From positions 62,001 to 126,000 of the forward strand of contig CADBGN010000001.1 in assembly GCA_902794155.1 (NCBI GenBank): DNA of 64,000 nt. Reading direction: 5' to 3'. Under the pieces are notes generated by a model. That model saw nothing but the letters and a program-made list of their open reading frames with translations, ran no database searches and was not told the DNA's origin. The first letter of the stretch is position 1. Every line of letters starts with the position of its first letter. The position numbers and the translations under genes were made by a program. This DNA is from an uncultured Bacteroidia bacterium (GTDB lineage: Bacteria; Bacteroidota; Bacteroidia; Bacteroidales; F082). Shown here in pieces: positions 1 to 7,378 of this stretch.

Positions 1-2
1 GT

Positions 3-53
3 AATGAGAATCGTATAAAGCTTGAAGGTATACCATCTTTAGAAATTCCATAG
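3..53 (+). CDS. possible C-terminal tail of a gene entering from the left
   Basis: The frame starting at base 3 stays open for 16 codons (ending SLEIP) and stops at TAG 51-53. It could be the last residues of a gene cut by the window edge. There is too little sequence to name a family, and an open frame this short can occur by chance. Confidence 0.2.
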   Translation, partial: NENRIKLEGIPSLEIP

Positions 54-157
54 AGAAGACTGGTATATTTTGAGGTTTGACTATCATAGAGCCGAAATGA
101 GTTCGTGCTATCGTTATTCGTACTTACGTGCTTACGAAAGGGAACCCCCTGACCCCA

Positions 158-355
158 TTAGAAGGGGGAAAAGGCAACCTTCTCTAAGAGGGGGACGAGG
201 TGTTTGGCTGTGAAGTCTTGGATGTATTTGACAAGCTCAGGTGTGTCGACGATTTCGATGTCATCGGCGAGGCGATTGAAAAAATATTTACTTTTGTTGT
301 CGATAATTTGAAGTTGCGCCCGACACGTATTTAGGGATAAGACGATGATTTTTAA
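158..355 (-). pseudogene. decayed C-terminal fragment, perhaps of a WYL-type regulator
   Basis: A reverse-strand frame of about 65 codons runs from a stop at 356-358 to a stop at 158-160 without any start codon. Its middle (NRLADDIEIVDTPELVKYI) has the look of the C-terminal end of WYL-domain transcriptional regulators, which often finish with an acidic-aliphatic strand followed by a helix. It overlaps the start of the zinc-ribbon gene by a few bases. The similarity is from memory of the family pattern, so the name is tentative; what is seen is an open, start-less protein-like frame. Confidence 0.25.
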
Positions 356-578
356 TTATGTATGCACCAAATGCGGTACGGTGGTTCAAAAAGATATTCA
401 GCCCACCAGTGGAAGTTGCCCCAATAGAAGTGCGGGTCATTTCTGGGAAAATCTGGGTGAAGCGGGATCTACTTGTTGGCAATGCAGTCATTGTGGGTTG
501 ACCGTATATAGCAAGAACCAACCCAATGCCTTGATATGCCCAAAATCGGGTAGGTATCACGACTGGAGAATGCTTTAA
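345..578 (+). CDS. small protein with two zinc-ribbon-like repeats
   Basis: This 77-residue protein is built of two similar halves of about 35 residues. The first has CTKCGTVV, then SGSCPNRSAGHFW. The second has CSHCGLTVY, then ALICPKSGRYHDW. Each half has a CxxC knuckle followed by a later Cys and a conserved Gly/His-aromatic ending, which suggests one bound zinc per half, probably a rubredoxin-like or zinc-ribbon fold. No enzyme motif is visible. An AGGGA stretch lies upstream of the ATG. It is convergent with the NUDIX gene. No family is recognised and the function is unknown. Confidence 0.6.
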   Translation: MIFNYVCTKCGTVVQKDIQPTSGSCPNRSAGHFWENLGEAGSTCWQCSHCGLTVYSKNQPNALICPKSGRYHDWRML

Positions 579-586
579 TTTCTAAT

Positions 587-1075
587 TCACTCATCCAAAT
601 AAGCATTCAGGAATCTTTCGGCCAGACTGTTAGGCCGGATGTTCTTTCGTGCATCATCCGGCGTAAACCATTGATAGGAGTCGATTTCTTGGTTGGGTGA
701 GAGTTCGCTGTCGTCTTTCACATAGGCCGTGAAATTGCACATCAGCGTGTTCGAAGGCTCAAAGAAACTTGTGCGGTTGAACTTAATTTGGCTGACAGTC
801 ATTCCAGTCTCTTCCTTGATTTCACGACCGACAGCGTGTTCCACTTGCTCGCCACGGTTCACATAGCCAGCCACAAGGATATACCACGGCCTTCCATATT
901 GCTTAATCAGTAGGATTTTCCCGGTCTGCTCGTTGATTACAATCATGCTCACGGCCACGTTATACATGGGGAAACGGTATTGTTCACATTTGGGGCAATA
1001 GGGTACGATTCCTTCGCCTTCAAGTTCCTTTTCGATGAGAGATGTTCCGCACTCGAAGCAATGTTTCTGTATCAT
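587..1075 (-). CDS. NUDIX hydrolase with N-terminal zinc ribbon
   Basis: A 162-residue NUDIX pyrophosphohydrolase. The N-terminus carries a four-cysteine zinc ribbon (CFECG near residue 6, CPKC near 28). It is followed by a complete Nudix box (G-x5-E-x7-REIKEETGM, around residues 70-92), whose glutamates bind the catalytic metal. The ribbon-plus-Nudix order is that of the C-terminal half of NudC (NADH pyrophosphatase), but the NudC signature SQPWPFPxS after the box is degenerate here (FFEPSNTLM), so the substrate is uncertain. It is the last gene of a reverse operon after the cupin and alpha/beta hydrolase genes, with about 20 bases between it and the hydrolase. Confidence 0.85.
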   Translation of the reverse strand: MIQKHCFECGTSLIEKELEGEGIVPYCPKCEQYRFPMYNVAVSMIVINEQTGKILLIKQYGRPWYILVAGYVNRGEQVEHAVGREIKEETGMTVSQIKFNRTSFFEPSNTLMCNFTAYVKDDSELSPNQEIDSYQWFTPDDARKNIRPNSLAERFLNAYLDE

Positions 1076-1095
1076 AGCAATCTCTTCAAATTGTT

Positions 1096-1839
1096 TTATC
1101 TGCTTACTTTCATATTCAAAATCCTCGCTGCTATCTCTTCCGGATGGTCAATCAGCAGTTGCCCATGATTCATTTTGGGAAAGACCTCGATGTGAGCGTC
1201 AGGGAAGAGCTTAAGCAAATACTCTGCCTGAGGCTTGGCCACAAACGCTTCCTTTATACCGTACCAGTAGTAGATATGCGCTCCTTGGATGGATTTCAAC
1301 TTGTTGGTATAAACATCCTTATATCCGTCACGTACTGCTTTACCCTTTCCGTATGGCCACACTTTCTTGCATTCGTCCAAAAGCACATCGAAATAATGCG
1401 AATGGAAGACAAATTTCCAGAAGCCTGTCCGGTGGTAGCAAGTCCATACGTTTAAGCTCTGGTAGTATCGCAGCGGATCCACACTCCATTTGGGCAAGGG
1501 CAATAACGGCGCTGCATCCATGATAGCGTGGTCAATCACAATTTCGTTCCGTTCCATGATTCGGGACAGTATCTTTCCACCCAAAGAGAGACCATAGGCA
1601 ACATCCAGATGTCCGTTTAAATCCCCTTGAACATAGCTGATTATCTGCCCGGCTTGGTCGTTAACGGATGTAAAATGAGACTCCTTACCAATCAAAAATC
1701 CATCGATGCCAACGGTGACGATGTAATATTTGTCCTTCATCAGTTCAATAAGAGGCAGGAATATCTCGAAGGATACCCCCAGCCCAGGAATCAGCAGCAA
1801 GCTTGGATTCTCTTTCTTTCCGTAGATGTTGAATGTCAT
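1096..1839 (-). CDS. alpha/beta hydrolase
   Basis: A 247-residue soluble alpha/beta-fold hydrolase. The oxyanion-hole strand LLLIPGLG is near residue 15, the nucleophile elbow is GLSLGG near residue 85, and the likely catalytic histidine is in MNHGQLL near the C-terminus (about residue 225). There is no signal peptide. Such proteins hydrolyse esters or related bonds; nothing in the sequence fixes the substrate. It is the middle gene of the reverse operon, 8 bases after the DUF985 cupin gene. Confidence 0.8.
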   Translation of the reverse strand: MTFNIYGKKENPSLLLIPGLGVSFEIFLPLIELMKDKYYIVTVGIDGFLIGKESHFTSVNDQAGQIISYVQGDLNGHLDVAYGLSLGGKILSRIMERNEIVIDHAIMDAAPLLPLPKWSVDPLRYYQSLNVWTCYHRTGFWKFVFHSHYFDVLLDECKKVWPYGKGKAVRDGYKDVYTNKLKSIQGAHIYYWYGIKEAFVAKPQAEYLLKLFPDAHIEVFPKMNHGQLLIDHPEEIAARILNMKVSR

Positions 1840-1847
1840 AGTGTTGA

Positions 1848-2300
1848 TTATCTACACAGTCTATCAATTAAAATCTCATGTTGCGGAAAAGCGTATAATA
1901 AGGTCTCCTTCTTCGCCAATTCGAAATTCCCAAATGTAAAAGCAGGTGCCACGGCGCAACCAACGAGAGAGAATCCCTTTCTACCAGGCAATTCCGCCGC
2001 AAACCATTGCTCAGGCTCAATGACAACCTGCATTTCGTCATCAGCAGAAAGGTGATGCACGGTCAGATCTCCATCGGGTGTGATGACAAAAATGTCGAGC
2101 GGTTCCCCTGCATGGTAATACCAAATCTCTATCATGTTGTGCAGACGATGGAAAGCCGAGAAATCCCCATCGCAGAGCATATAATAGATGGTGGAAACCT
2201 GCTTTTCGCCACTTTCGTCGTTGCCATACACCTGACGATACCAGCCACCTTCGGGATGGGGTGAGAGGTTAAGTTTTTGGATATAATCTTTTGCGTCCAT
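1848..2300 (-). CDS. DUF985 (cupin_5) family protein
   Basis: A 150-residue single-domain cupin of the DUF985 family. Visible hallmarks are the N-terminal LNLSPHPEGGWYRQVY, the strand STIYYML, the metal-site-like FHRLHNMIEIWYYHAGEPL and the later VGCAVAPAFTFGNFEL. Members bind a small molecule or metal in the cupin barrel and their role is not established. It is the first gene of the reverse operon, read from a TAnnTTTG-type promoter just upstream and divergent from the phospholipase-D-like gene. Confidence 0.88.
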   Translation of the reverse strand: MDAKDYIQKLNLSPHPEGGWYRQVYGNDESGEKQVSTIYYMLCDGDFSAFHRLHNMIEIWYYHAGEPLDIFVITPDGDLTVHHLSADDEMQVVIEPEQWFAAELPGRKGFSLVGCAVAPAFTFGNFELAKKETLLYAFPQHEILIDRLCR

Positions 2301-2316
2301 AATATTATATGTGCCG

Positions 2317-2324
2317 CAAAATTA
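2317..2324 (-). promoter_or_regulatory. -7 box of the cupin/hydrolase/NUDIX operon
   Basis: Reverse-strand TAATTTTG matches the Bacteroidetes -7 consensus TAnnTTTG. It lies 17 bases before the cupin start codon, so the leader would be very short. Confidence 0.5.
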
Positions 2325-2378
2325 CAAAAATGAACAGCTCAAGCCATGTCCCGGTCGTGTGCTTTTGCGATTATTTCG

Positions 2379-2386
2379 TATTTTTG
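2379..2386 (+). promoter_or_regulatory. -7 box of the phospholipase-D-like gene
   Basis: TATTTTTG matches the Bacteroidetes -7 consensus, 22 bases before the ATG at 2409. It forms a divergent promoter pair with the cupin operon. Confidence 0.55.
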
Positions 2387-2408
2387 ACCACTGAAAACAA
2401 AACAACCC

Positions 2409-2933
2409 ATGCCTTCACCCTTCATCAAATACATCCAAAACGAGCAACATTACACTGAGGTCATATTAAGGGTGGCCACGGTAAAACACTCATTATGGAT
2501 TGGTACGGCTGACATCAAAGACCTGTATGTGATGAAGGGTAATGATGCAGTTCCTTTTCTTTCCATGCTTGCCGATTTGTTGAAGAAAGGCGTAGATGTG
2601 AGATTGATACATGCCAAAGAACCAGGGCAGATGTTTCGGGATGACTTCGACAAATATCCCATACTTGCGACAGACTTGGAAAGGGTATGCTGTCCGAGGG
2701 TGCATTTCAAGCTGATGATATTTGACACAGAGACAGCTTACATCGGATCGGCCAACCTTACAGGAGCAGGTATGGGTATGAAGAGTGAAAACAGGCGCAA
2801 CTTCGAAGCTGGCATCCTGACCAATGACCCTGAGTTTGTCGAAGCCGCCGTCAACCAGTTCGATAAGGTTTGGATGGGGGCGTGGTGCAAGAATTGTGGC
2901 CGGAAGGATGTTTGTATAGATAGGATAGCGTAA
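2409..2933 (+). CDS. phospholipase D-like protein with a single HKD motif
   Basis: A 174-residue protein with one phospholipase-D-superfamily motif: H99-x-K101-x4-D106 followed by G113-S114-x-N116 (HFKLMIFD ... IGSANLTG). Single-motif members work as dimers that build one active site from two HKD motifs. They include nucleases (Nuc, BfiI-type) as well as phospholipases. There is no signal peptide, so a cytoplasmic nuclease-like role is more likely than lipid hydrolysis. A CxxC-like C-terminus (WCKNCGRKDVC) could bind a metal. The gene stands alone at the edge of the accessory region. Confidence 0.8.
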   Translation: MPSPFIKYIQNEQHYTEVILRVATVKHSLWIGTADIKDLYVMKGNDAVPFLSMLADLLKKGVDVRLIHAKEPGQMFRDDFDKYPILATDLERVCCPRVHFKLMIFDTETAYIGSANLTGAGMGMKSENRRNFEAGILTNDPEFVEAAVNQFDKVWMGAWCKNCGRKDVCIDRIA

Positions 2934-2980
2934 ATATCCAAAAATCTTTCGTTTTACTTCCTTGTTTTCGGTTTATTTAT

Positions 2981-2988
2981 TATTTTTG
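2981..2988 (+). promoter_or_regulatory. -7 box of module 1
   Basis: TATTTTTG followed by GCAG. Transcription would begin near 2995. This rules out the upstream in-frame ATG at 2962 and supports the start at 3025. The same box and downstream bases precede the module 2 copy at 11686. Confidence 0.65.
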
Positions 2989-3024
2989 CAGCGTTTTATG
3001 AAATTTGCAAAACACTATAGATAT

Positions 3025-3978
3025 ATGTGCAACAAACTGATAATCGCTCATAAAGCATACGAGGTAGAGAGAATTGATGCCAAGTCAATAAAGGGAATCT
3101 CTTTGGAATTACGGACAAGTTTCGTTTTCTTCAAAATGGAAATTGTTGGACTAAGCATCATCCTTCTCAAACCCAAGTATACCTTGGAACGCTACACGCC
3201 AAGAGCTTGTGCTAAGATGTCCGAAATGGTATTGAAAAGTAACGGCTCGCCTTGTGCCTTTTGGTTTGATGCGTTGGACTTCAACCAACGGATGAGGTTG
3301 ATGGAAAAGAACGTATATTTTGTGGTTTCAGATAAATATGCATTCCTGCCAGGATTGGTGATGGATAGCCGCGACGGAAGGAGAACAGCAACGGAATTGA
3401 CTGCACCAGCCCAATATGTGTTGCTCTATCACATGCAAGCAAAAAACTTGGAAGGTCGTAGCTCAAAGGAATTAGCAGAAATTATGCCCTACAAATACCT
3501 CACTTTGACCTTGGCACTACAAGTGTTGCAAGATTTGGAACTATGTACCCTCGTTGTGGATGCCAATAAAGAAAAACGACTTCATTTCGAGTTGAGAGGA
3601 AAAGCGCTTTGGGAGAAGGCCTTGCCGTTGTTGAAGTCACCTTTGAAAAAGAGCTTCTATTGCGACAATGTAAAAGAAGAATCATCCTATATGCAAGGTG
3701 GTACCAATGCATTGGCGCATTATTCCATGCTCGTACCTGATGCTCTGAAAACTTTAGTGGCAGTTGAGCGGACGGACACGGCCAAACAGGAAAATTTCGA
3801 GCGGATCAATTCATGGGATGGTGTGTATAAAATCGAAGTTTGGAAATACCCGCCCATCATTGCCGATGAGGGCTTTGTGGATCAGCTCTCGTTGGCCTTG
3901 ACCTTGAAAAATGATGAAGATCCACGAGTACACAAGGAAGTTGAACGATTAATTGAAGAAACATGGTTGAAGGATTAA
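3025..3978 (+). CDS. winged-helix (MarR-like) regulator, module 1, putative antitoxin
   Basis: A 317-residue protein of a family often annotated as MarR-like in gut Bacteroidales and Firmicutes. A central segment (about 125-190: APAQYVLLYHMQA ... LQVLQDLELC) looks like a winged helix. A conserved C-terminal part has ALAHYSMLVPD, IEVWKYPP and LSLALTLKNDEDPRV. The start MCN was chosen because the copy at 11731 begins the same way and because the promoter at 2981 lies downstream of the longer start. The 3' end overlaps the nucleotidyltransferase gene by 16 bases, so the two are translationally coupled. This layout resembles AbiEi-AbiEii type IV toxin-antitoxin pairs, with this protein in the antitoxin/repressor position. 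That role is inferred, not shown. Confidence 0.7.
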   Translation: MCNKLIIAHKAYEVERIDAKSIKGISLELRTSFVFFKMEIVGLSIILLKPKYTLERYTPRACAKMSEMVLKSNGSPCAFWFDALDFNQRMRLMEKNVYFVVSDKYAFLPGLVMDSRDGRRTATELTAPAQYVLLYHMQAKNLEGRSSKELAEIMPYKYLTLTLALQVLQDLELCTLVVDANKEKRLHFELRGKALWEKALPLLKSPLKKSFYCDNVKEESSYMQGGTNALAHYSMLVPDALKTLVAVERTDTAKQENFERINSWDGVYKIEVWKYPPIIADEGFVDQLSLALTLKNDEDPRVHKEVERLIEETWLKD

Positions 3979-4751
3979 ACAAATTCAGAGAGTCTTTAGG
4001 CTCCTATTCAGACAATTACATCATCATTGGTGGCACGGCTTGCAATGTCATTTTGGAAGATGCAGGAACTACGCCAAGAGTTACTCACGACATCGATATG
4101 ATTGTTGTAGTCGAGCAATTGACAAAGGATTTTGTTTCTGCTTTTTGGAGTTTCATCCATGAAGGTGGCTATACCATAGAAAAACGGCAGCGCAATGATG
4201 GCGAACCCGCATACGCTCTCTACCGTTTCAGGAGGCCGAGCGAAACAGGCTATCCTAGCCAAATTGAACTATTGGCAAGACATTCCGAATCGTTGGGAGA
4301 ACCGAGAGAAGTCCGTATTGAACCCATACCGATGGAGGATTACCAATACAGTTTGTCTGCCATTGTTTTGGACGATGATTTGTATCGGTTTGTCGTAGGC
4401 AACAGTAAAATGGTAAACGGAATCCGAGTGGCATCATTGGAATCGCTGATTTGTCTTAAGGCAAGAGCTTATCTGAATCTTTTGAAAGAAAGAGTAGTTG
4501 GGAAGCAGGTGAACAGCGATGACATCAAGAAGCACAGAAGAGATATCGTGTTGCTGGTGGCCGCAAGAACGGAAACAGAACCTGTCAGCGTGCCTGTCTC
4601 CATTTTGGAAACGGTGAATGAGTTCAGGCAGTTGGTGAACACTGAAGAATCAGCTTCTGCCCTGATGAATTCCTTGAGGATTGACAGAGAACAGTTGAAT
4701 GTCTATTTAGAGGCTTTGGGTGAACTATTTATCGAGGAGGAACAACAATGA
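3963..4751 (+). CDS. AbiEii-like nucleotidyltransferase, putative toxin
   Basis: A 262-residue protein with the polymerase-beta-type nucleotidyltransferase signature: IIIGGTA (G23-G24) followed by T-x-D43-x-D45 (VTHDIDMIVVV), the metal-binding pair. A later segment (VASLESLICLKARAYLNLLKE, starting near residue 158) is typical of AbiEii/AbiGii-like and related nucleotidyltransferases. It lies between the winged-helix gene (16-base overlap) and the phosphoesterase gene (ATGA overlap), so all three form one tight operon. AbiEii toxins transfer nucleotides to cell targets such as tRNA; the target here is unknown. The gene is missing from the otherwise parallel module 2. Confidence 0.78.
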   Translation: MVEGLNKFRESLGSYSDNYIIIGGTACNVILEDAGTTPRVTHDIDMIVVVEQLTKDFVSAFWSFIHEGGYTIEKRQRNDGEPAYALYRFRRPSETGYPSQIELLARHSESLGEPREVRIEPIPMEDYQYSLSAIVLDDDLYRFVVGNSKMVNGIRVASLESLICLKARAYLNLLKERVVGKQVNSDDIKKHRRDIVLLVAARTETEPVSVPVSILETVNEFRQLVNTEESASALMNSLRIDREQLNVYLEALGELFIEEEQQ

Positions 4752-5515
4752 AAATCCAATACGCATCTGACTTACATCTGGAGTTTCACGAAAACGGCTC
4801 TTGGTTGAAATCCCATCCTATGCAGGTGACTGGCAATGTTCTGGTACTCGCTGGCGACATCGGCTATCTTGGTGACGACAACTACAAAAACCATCCGTTT
4901 TGGGACTGGGCATCAGAGAATTATCAGCAAGTCATCGTTGTTCCCGGAAACCATGAGTTCTACAAGTATTACGACATCGATACCATGACCGATGGTTGGA
5001 ATTTGGAGATAAGAAAGAATGTACATTGTCGCTATAATGCTGTCATACCATTGTCCGATGAAATTGACTTGATTGCTACGACCCTATGGTCAAAGATACC
5101 GATTCAAAATGCTTACATGACTGAACGCTCCGTTTCCGACTTCTACCGCATCATGGCAAGTGGAAAACGGCTGGATTTTACCCGATTCAACGATGAGCAT
5201 GAAAGCTGCTTAAATTTCCTGAAGAAGGCGGTCGGTGAAAGCAAGGCTAAGCACATCATCGTGGCCACACATCACGTCCCTTCATACCTGTTGACCGACC
5301 CGATGTTCAAGGGAAGCACTATCAACGGAGCTTTCACGGTGGAACTGTTTGACTTCATCGCTGCCAGTCCGATTGAATACTGGATCTATGGCCATTCCCA
5401 TCGCAATATAGACGGCATCATTGGCAATACCAAGTGCGTCTCCAACCAATTGGGTTATGTCTCACATGGGGAGCACCTCACTTTTGGCACGGGAAAAATG
5501 TTTGAAATCAGATAG
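4748..5515 (+). CDS. calcineurin-like metallophosphoesterase, module 1
   Basis: A 255-residue phosphoesterase with the full metal-site set: D8-x-H10 (ASDLHLEF), GD37 (LAGDIGYLGDD), GN68-H69E (VPGNHEF), a histidine in VATHHVPS and a final GHSHRN. These ligate the two metals of the calcineurin fold. The start follows a strong AGGAGG inside the end of the nucleotidyltransferase gene and overlaps its stop (ATGA). Members cleave phosphomonoesters, diesters or nucleotides. The coupling to a nucleotidyltransferase suggests that it could remove what that enzyme adds, but this is a hypothesis. A nearly identical copy is at 12690. Confidence 0.85.
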   Translation: MKIQYASDLHLEFHENGSWLKSHPMQVTGNVLVLAGDIGYLGDDNYKNHPFWDWASENYQQVIVVPGNHEFYKYYDIDTMTDGWNLEIRKNVHCRYNAVIPLSDEIDLIATTLWSKIPIQNAYMTERSVSDFYRIMASGKRLDFTRFNDEHESCLNFLKKAVGESKAKHIIVATHHVPSYLLTDPMFKGSTINGAFTVELFDFIAASPIEYWIYGHSHRNIDGIIGNTKCVSNQLGYVSHGEHLTFGTGKMFEIR

Positions 5516-5517
5516 TT

Positions 5518-5598
5518 ATGCCATCAATAAAAGAGGGACAATATTCGGTAGTGGTTATTCAACAGGAAGCTTGGAAAAAAGCCACAAAAAGGTGTTGA
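5518..5598 (+). pseudogene. truncated HTH/excisionase-type gene (stub of the 13460 gene)
   Basis: Two bases after the phosphoesterase stop, ATG 5518 begins MPSIKEGQYSVVVIQQEAW. This matches the first 19 residues of the full HTH protein at 13460 with two changes. After about six unrelated residues it ends at TGA 5596-5598. The rest of the gene, including the DNA-binding part, and the antitoxin gene found next in module 2 are absent here. The convergent recombinase gene ends only about 70 bases on. A deletion in module 1 is the simplest reading. Confidence 0.75.
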
Positions 5599-5669
5599 TA
5601 GCATGGCGGCGGCAAGTGGTAATAAAAAGACTTACCGCCATAGTATCGCCATGTTTTTCATTTTTTACA

Positions 5670-7022
5670 TCAGGCAGATTTCAGCAATTCCAACACTTTT
5701 TTCAATGTAGCTTCATCAACACCTTCGAGTTTTTGGGCTATGTCGCTTCTAATGTCGCTTTGATTATCGGCTTTGTCCCACTTTGCCAGTTCTAACCGCT
5801 GCGTCTCGTCGGCGACCTCGATATATGGTTTCATTGCATTGTATGTGCTATGCCCCGTGCAACTCATTACAACGGTCGGCGGTATCCCGAAGGCAAGTGA
5901 GCAGCAGACGAAAGTTCTTCTAGCATCGTGGCAACCAATAATCTCATAGAACTTCTTCACTTCCTCGATTCTGGTGTTGCCTTGGTAATGGATTAAAACG
6001 ACTTCTCTGTCAAGCCCCACCTTCTTTGCGGCCTCTTTTAAAAGCTCGTTGATTTTCTGGTTGGCATACACCCTGAACATCTTGCCGTCTTTATAGCCCT
6101 CGTCCTTGTATTTGTTGATGATTTCTTTGGCATGGATTGTCAACGGAATTGAAAGCTTATCGTGGGTTTTCTTTGTGCAGACCTCGATATGGTCATCAAA
6201 GACATTTGCCTTTTTCAGGTTCTCCAAGTCGCTGTATCTTAATGAGGTGAAGGCCATGAAGCAGAACATATCCCTGACCAACTCTAGGTTTTTCTCATCA
6301 TCGGCGAACTTGAAATTATAGAAATCCATCAACTCATTGTATTTCAAGAAGGTAACGGTTTTTGAAACAATGGTTAGATTCGGTTTATAAGTAAAAACAC
6401 CAGGTTGTAGTTCGTATCCCTCCGATTGCAGCCATATGAAAAAGGATTTCAAGTATTTAAACCTATTAGCGATTGTGGTATTGCTGTAACCATTTTGGAT
6501 ATACCAACTCTTTAGTTTATGAAGTTTTTCCTTTGTGAGTTCCTCCAGTGTAATATCTGGGTGACATTCAACCAAATGATTCCAAACTTGAACGAATTTA
6601 TAGCATGATGTTTTCATTAGATTTCGGTCGTCGCGCTTTGATTCTTGGTATTCCTCATATAGTTCGGATAATGTCTTTTTTACTCTGACAGGCTCTTGCT
6701 CAGGTTGCTCGCCGCGCACCATCGTTTTAAGGATTTCTTTTGACGGTACAACGGAATCAAGCTCACATTTTGTAAAGGCAACTTTAATCATGTCCAGACC
6801 TTCATTGATGATGTTGGAAATGACTTTGGCACTATAGTTTTGGTCGCTGAACTTATGGATGGTGCCAGGCATGGGGCGTTGTAAGTTGCCGTCCCATTTC
6901 TCGGGATCGGCTTTGCAATTTAGAGTGAAAGAGGTTTCATTGTTGTTCCATCTTACGCGGATGGTAATGCGTTTTGTCTTTCGGTCGATAAAGACTCTCG
7001 TTCGATACTTAATTTCAATCAT
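5670..7022 (-). CDS. tyrosine recombinase/integrase, module 1
   Basis: A 450-residue site-specific recombinase of the Bacteroidetes mobile-element type: N-terminal arm-binding part, SAM-like core-binding domain (about 115-215) and catalytic domain. All catalytic residues are visible: R262 (TSLRYSD), a lysine near 284-289, H365-x-x-R368 (HDARRTF), H391 (CTGHST) and nucleophile Y400. It should integrate and excise the element carrying it. The protein is close to the module 2 recombinase, with almost identical catalytic domains and a diverged first 110 residues. Its promoter lies inside an inverted repeat at 7083-7134, and a candidate att repeat is at 7251. Confidence 0.92.
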   Translation of the reverse strand: MIEIKYRTRVFIDRKTKRITIRVRWNNNETSFTLNCKADPEKWDGNLQRPMPGTIHKFSDQNYSAKVISNIINEGLDMIKVAFTKCELDSVVPSKEILKTMVRGEQPEQEPVRVKKTLSELYEEYQESKRDDRNLMKTSCYKFVQVWNHLVECHPDITLEELTKEKLHKLKSWYIQNGYSNTTIANRFKYLKSFFIWLQSEGYELQPGVFTYKPNLTIVSKTVTFLKYNELMDFYNFKFADDEKNLELVRDMFCFMAFTSLRYSDLENLKKANVFDDHIEVCTKKTHDKLSIPLTIHAKEIINKYKDEGYKDGKMFRVYANQKINELLKEAAKKVGLDREVVLIHYQGNTRIEEVKKFYEIIGCHDARRTFVCCSLAFGIPPTVVMSCTGHSTYNAMKPYIEVADETQRLELAKWDKADNQSDIRSDIAQKLEGVDEATLKKVLELLKSA

Positions 7023-7082
7023 ATTATCTCAATATTTGATGCTTTTATTACATTTGCACCCAGAAATCACCTGGTAAAATCC

Positions 7083-7134
7083 GGGGTGTAGGCTGCAAAG
7101 ATAATATGAAAAATTTGGGTGGTAAGTACACCCC
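7083..7134 (-). promoter_or_regulatory. inverted repeat enclosing the module 1 recombinase promoter
   Basis: GGGGTGTA (7083-7090) and TACACCCC (7127-7134) are perfect 8-base inverted arms. Between them, the reverse strand carries TATCTTTG (7096-7103), a -7 box for the recombinase that starts at 7022. The equivalent site of module 2 (16042-16096) has different arms that are again complementary. It could be an operator or a pair of recombinase arm sites. Confidence 0.5.
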
Positions 7135-7250
7135 CGATTTATGGAAACGTTTGAATAATGATTGAGTAAAAAAGAGTAGTTGGCTACTCAAAAATATTGA
7201 AAATTAGAAAGTTATTATTCAGCAATACGCATATATAAGCCATCAAAGCG

Positions 7251-7266
7251 TCCAACAGTTCCCACG
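7251..7266. other. candidate attachment-site core (att), module 1
   Basis: TCCAACAGTTCCCACG lies 229 bases upstream of the recombinase start. The identical 16 bases lie 217 bases upstream of the module 2 recombinase (16211-16226). Just after it is a small hairpin, CACTG...CAGTG (7269-7283). A shared motif at the recombinase-proximal end of two related elements is what an att core looks like. I did not find the matching left-end copies. Apart from this motif and the inverted repeat, 7023-7338 holds no gene I can support. Confidence 0.45.
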
Positions 7267-7338
7267 AACACTGTAAATCAGTGATTTGCGCAAAAATAAA
7301 GAAAAAATCGGCGCAAAATTGGCACAAATTTCATGACG

Positions 7339-7376
7339 TTTTTCTTTCCCCTGGATGATGCCGGGGGAAAGAAAAA
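7339..7376 (+). promoter_or_regulatory. hairpin masking the ribosome binding site of the truncated integrase
   Basis: TTTTTCTTTCCCC (7339-7351) and GGGGAAAGAAAAA (7364-7376) form a perfect 13-base-pair stem with a 12-base loop. The right arm contains the purine-rich stretch directly before ATG 7379, so the stem would hide the ribosome binding site and the alternative ATGs at 7355 and 7358 in the loop. Confidence 0.5.
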
Positions 7377-7378
7377 AA

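Noticed and set aside
288..560. 90-codon reverse frame over the zinc-ribbon gene
   Set aside because: No protein-like features; the opposite frame has ordered CxxC motifs.
2962..3024. Longer N-terminus for the module 1 regulator (ATG 2962 or 2998)
   Set aside because: The promoter box at 2981-2988 lies inside the extension, and the module 2 copy has no in-frame counterpart before its MCN start.
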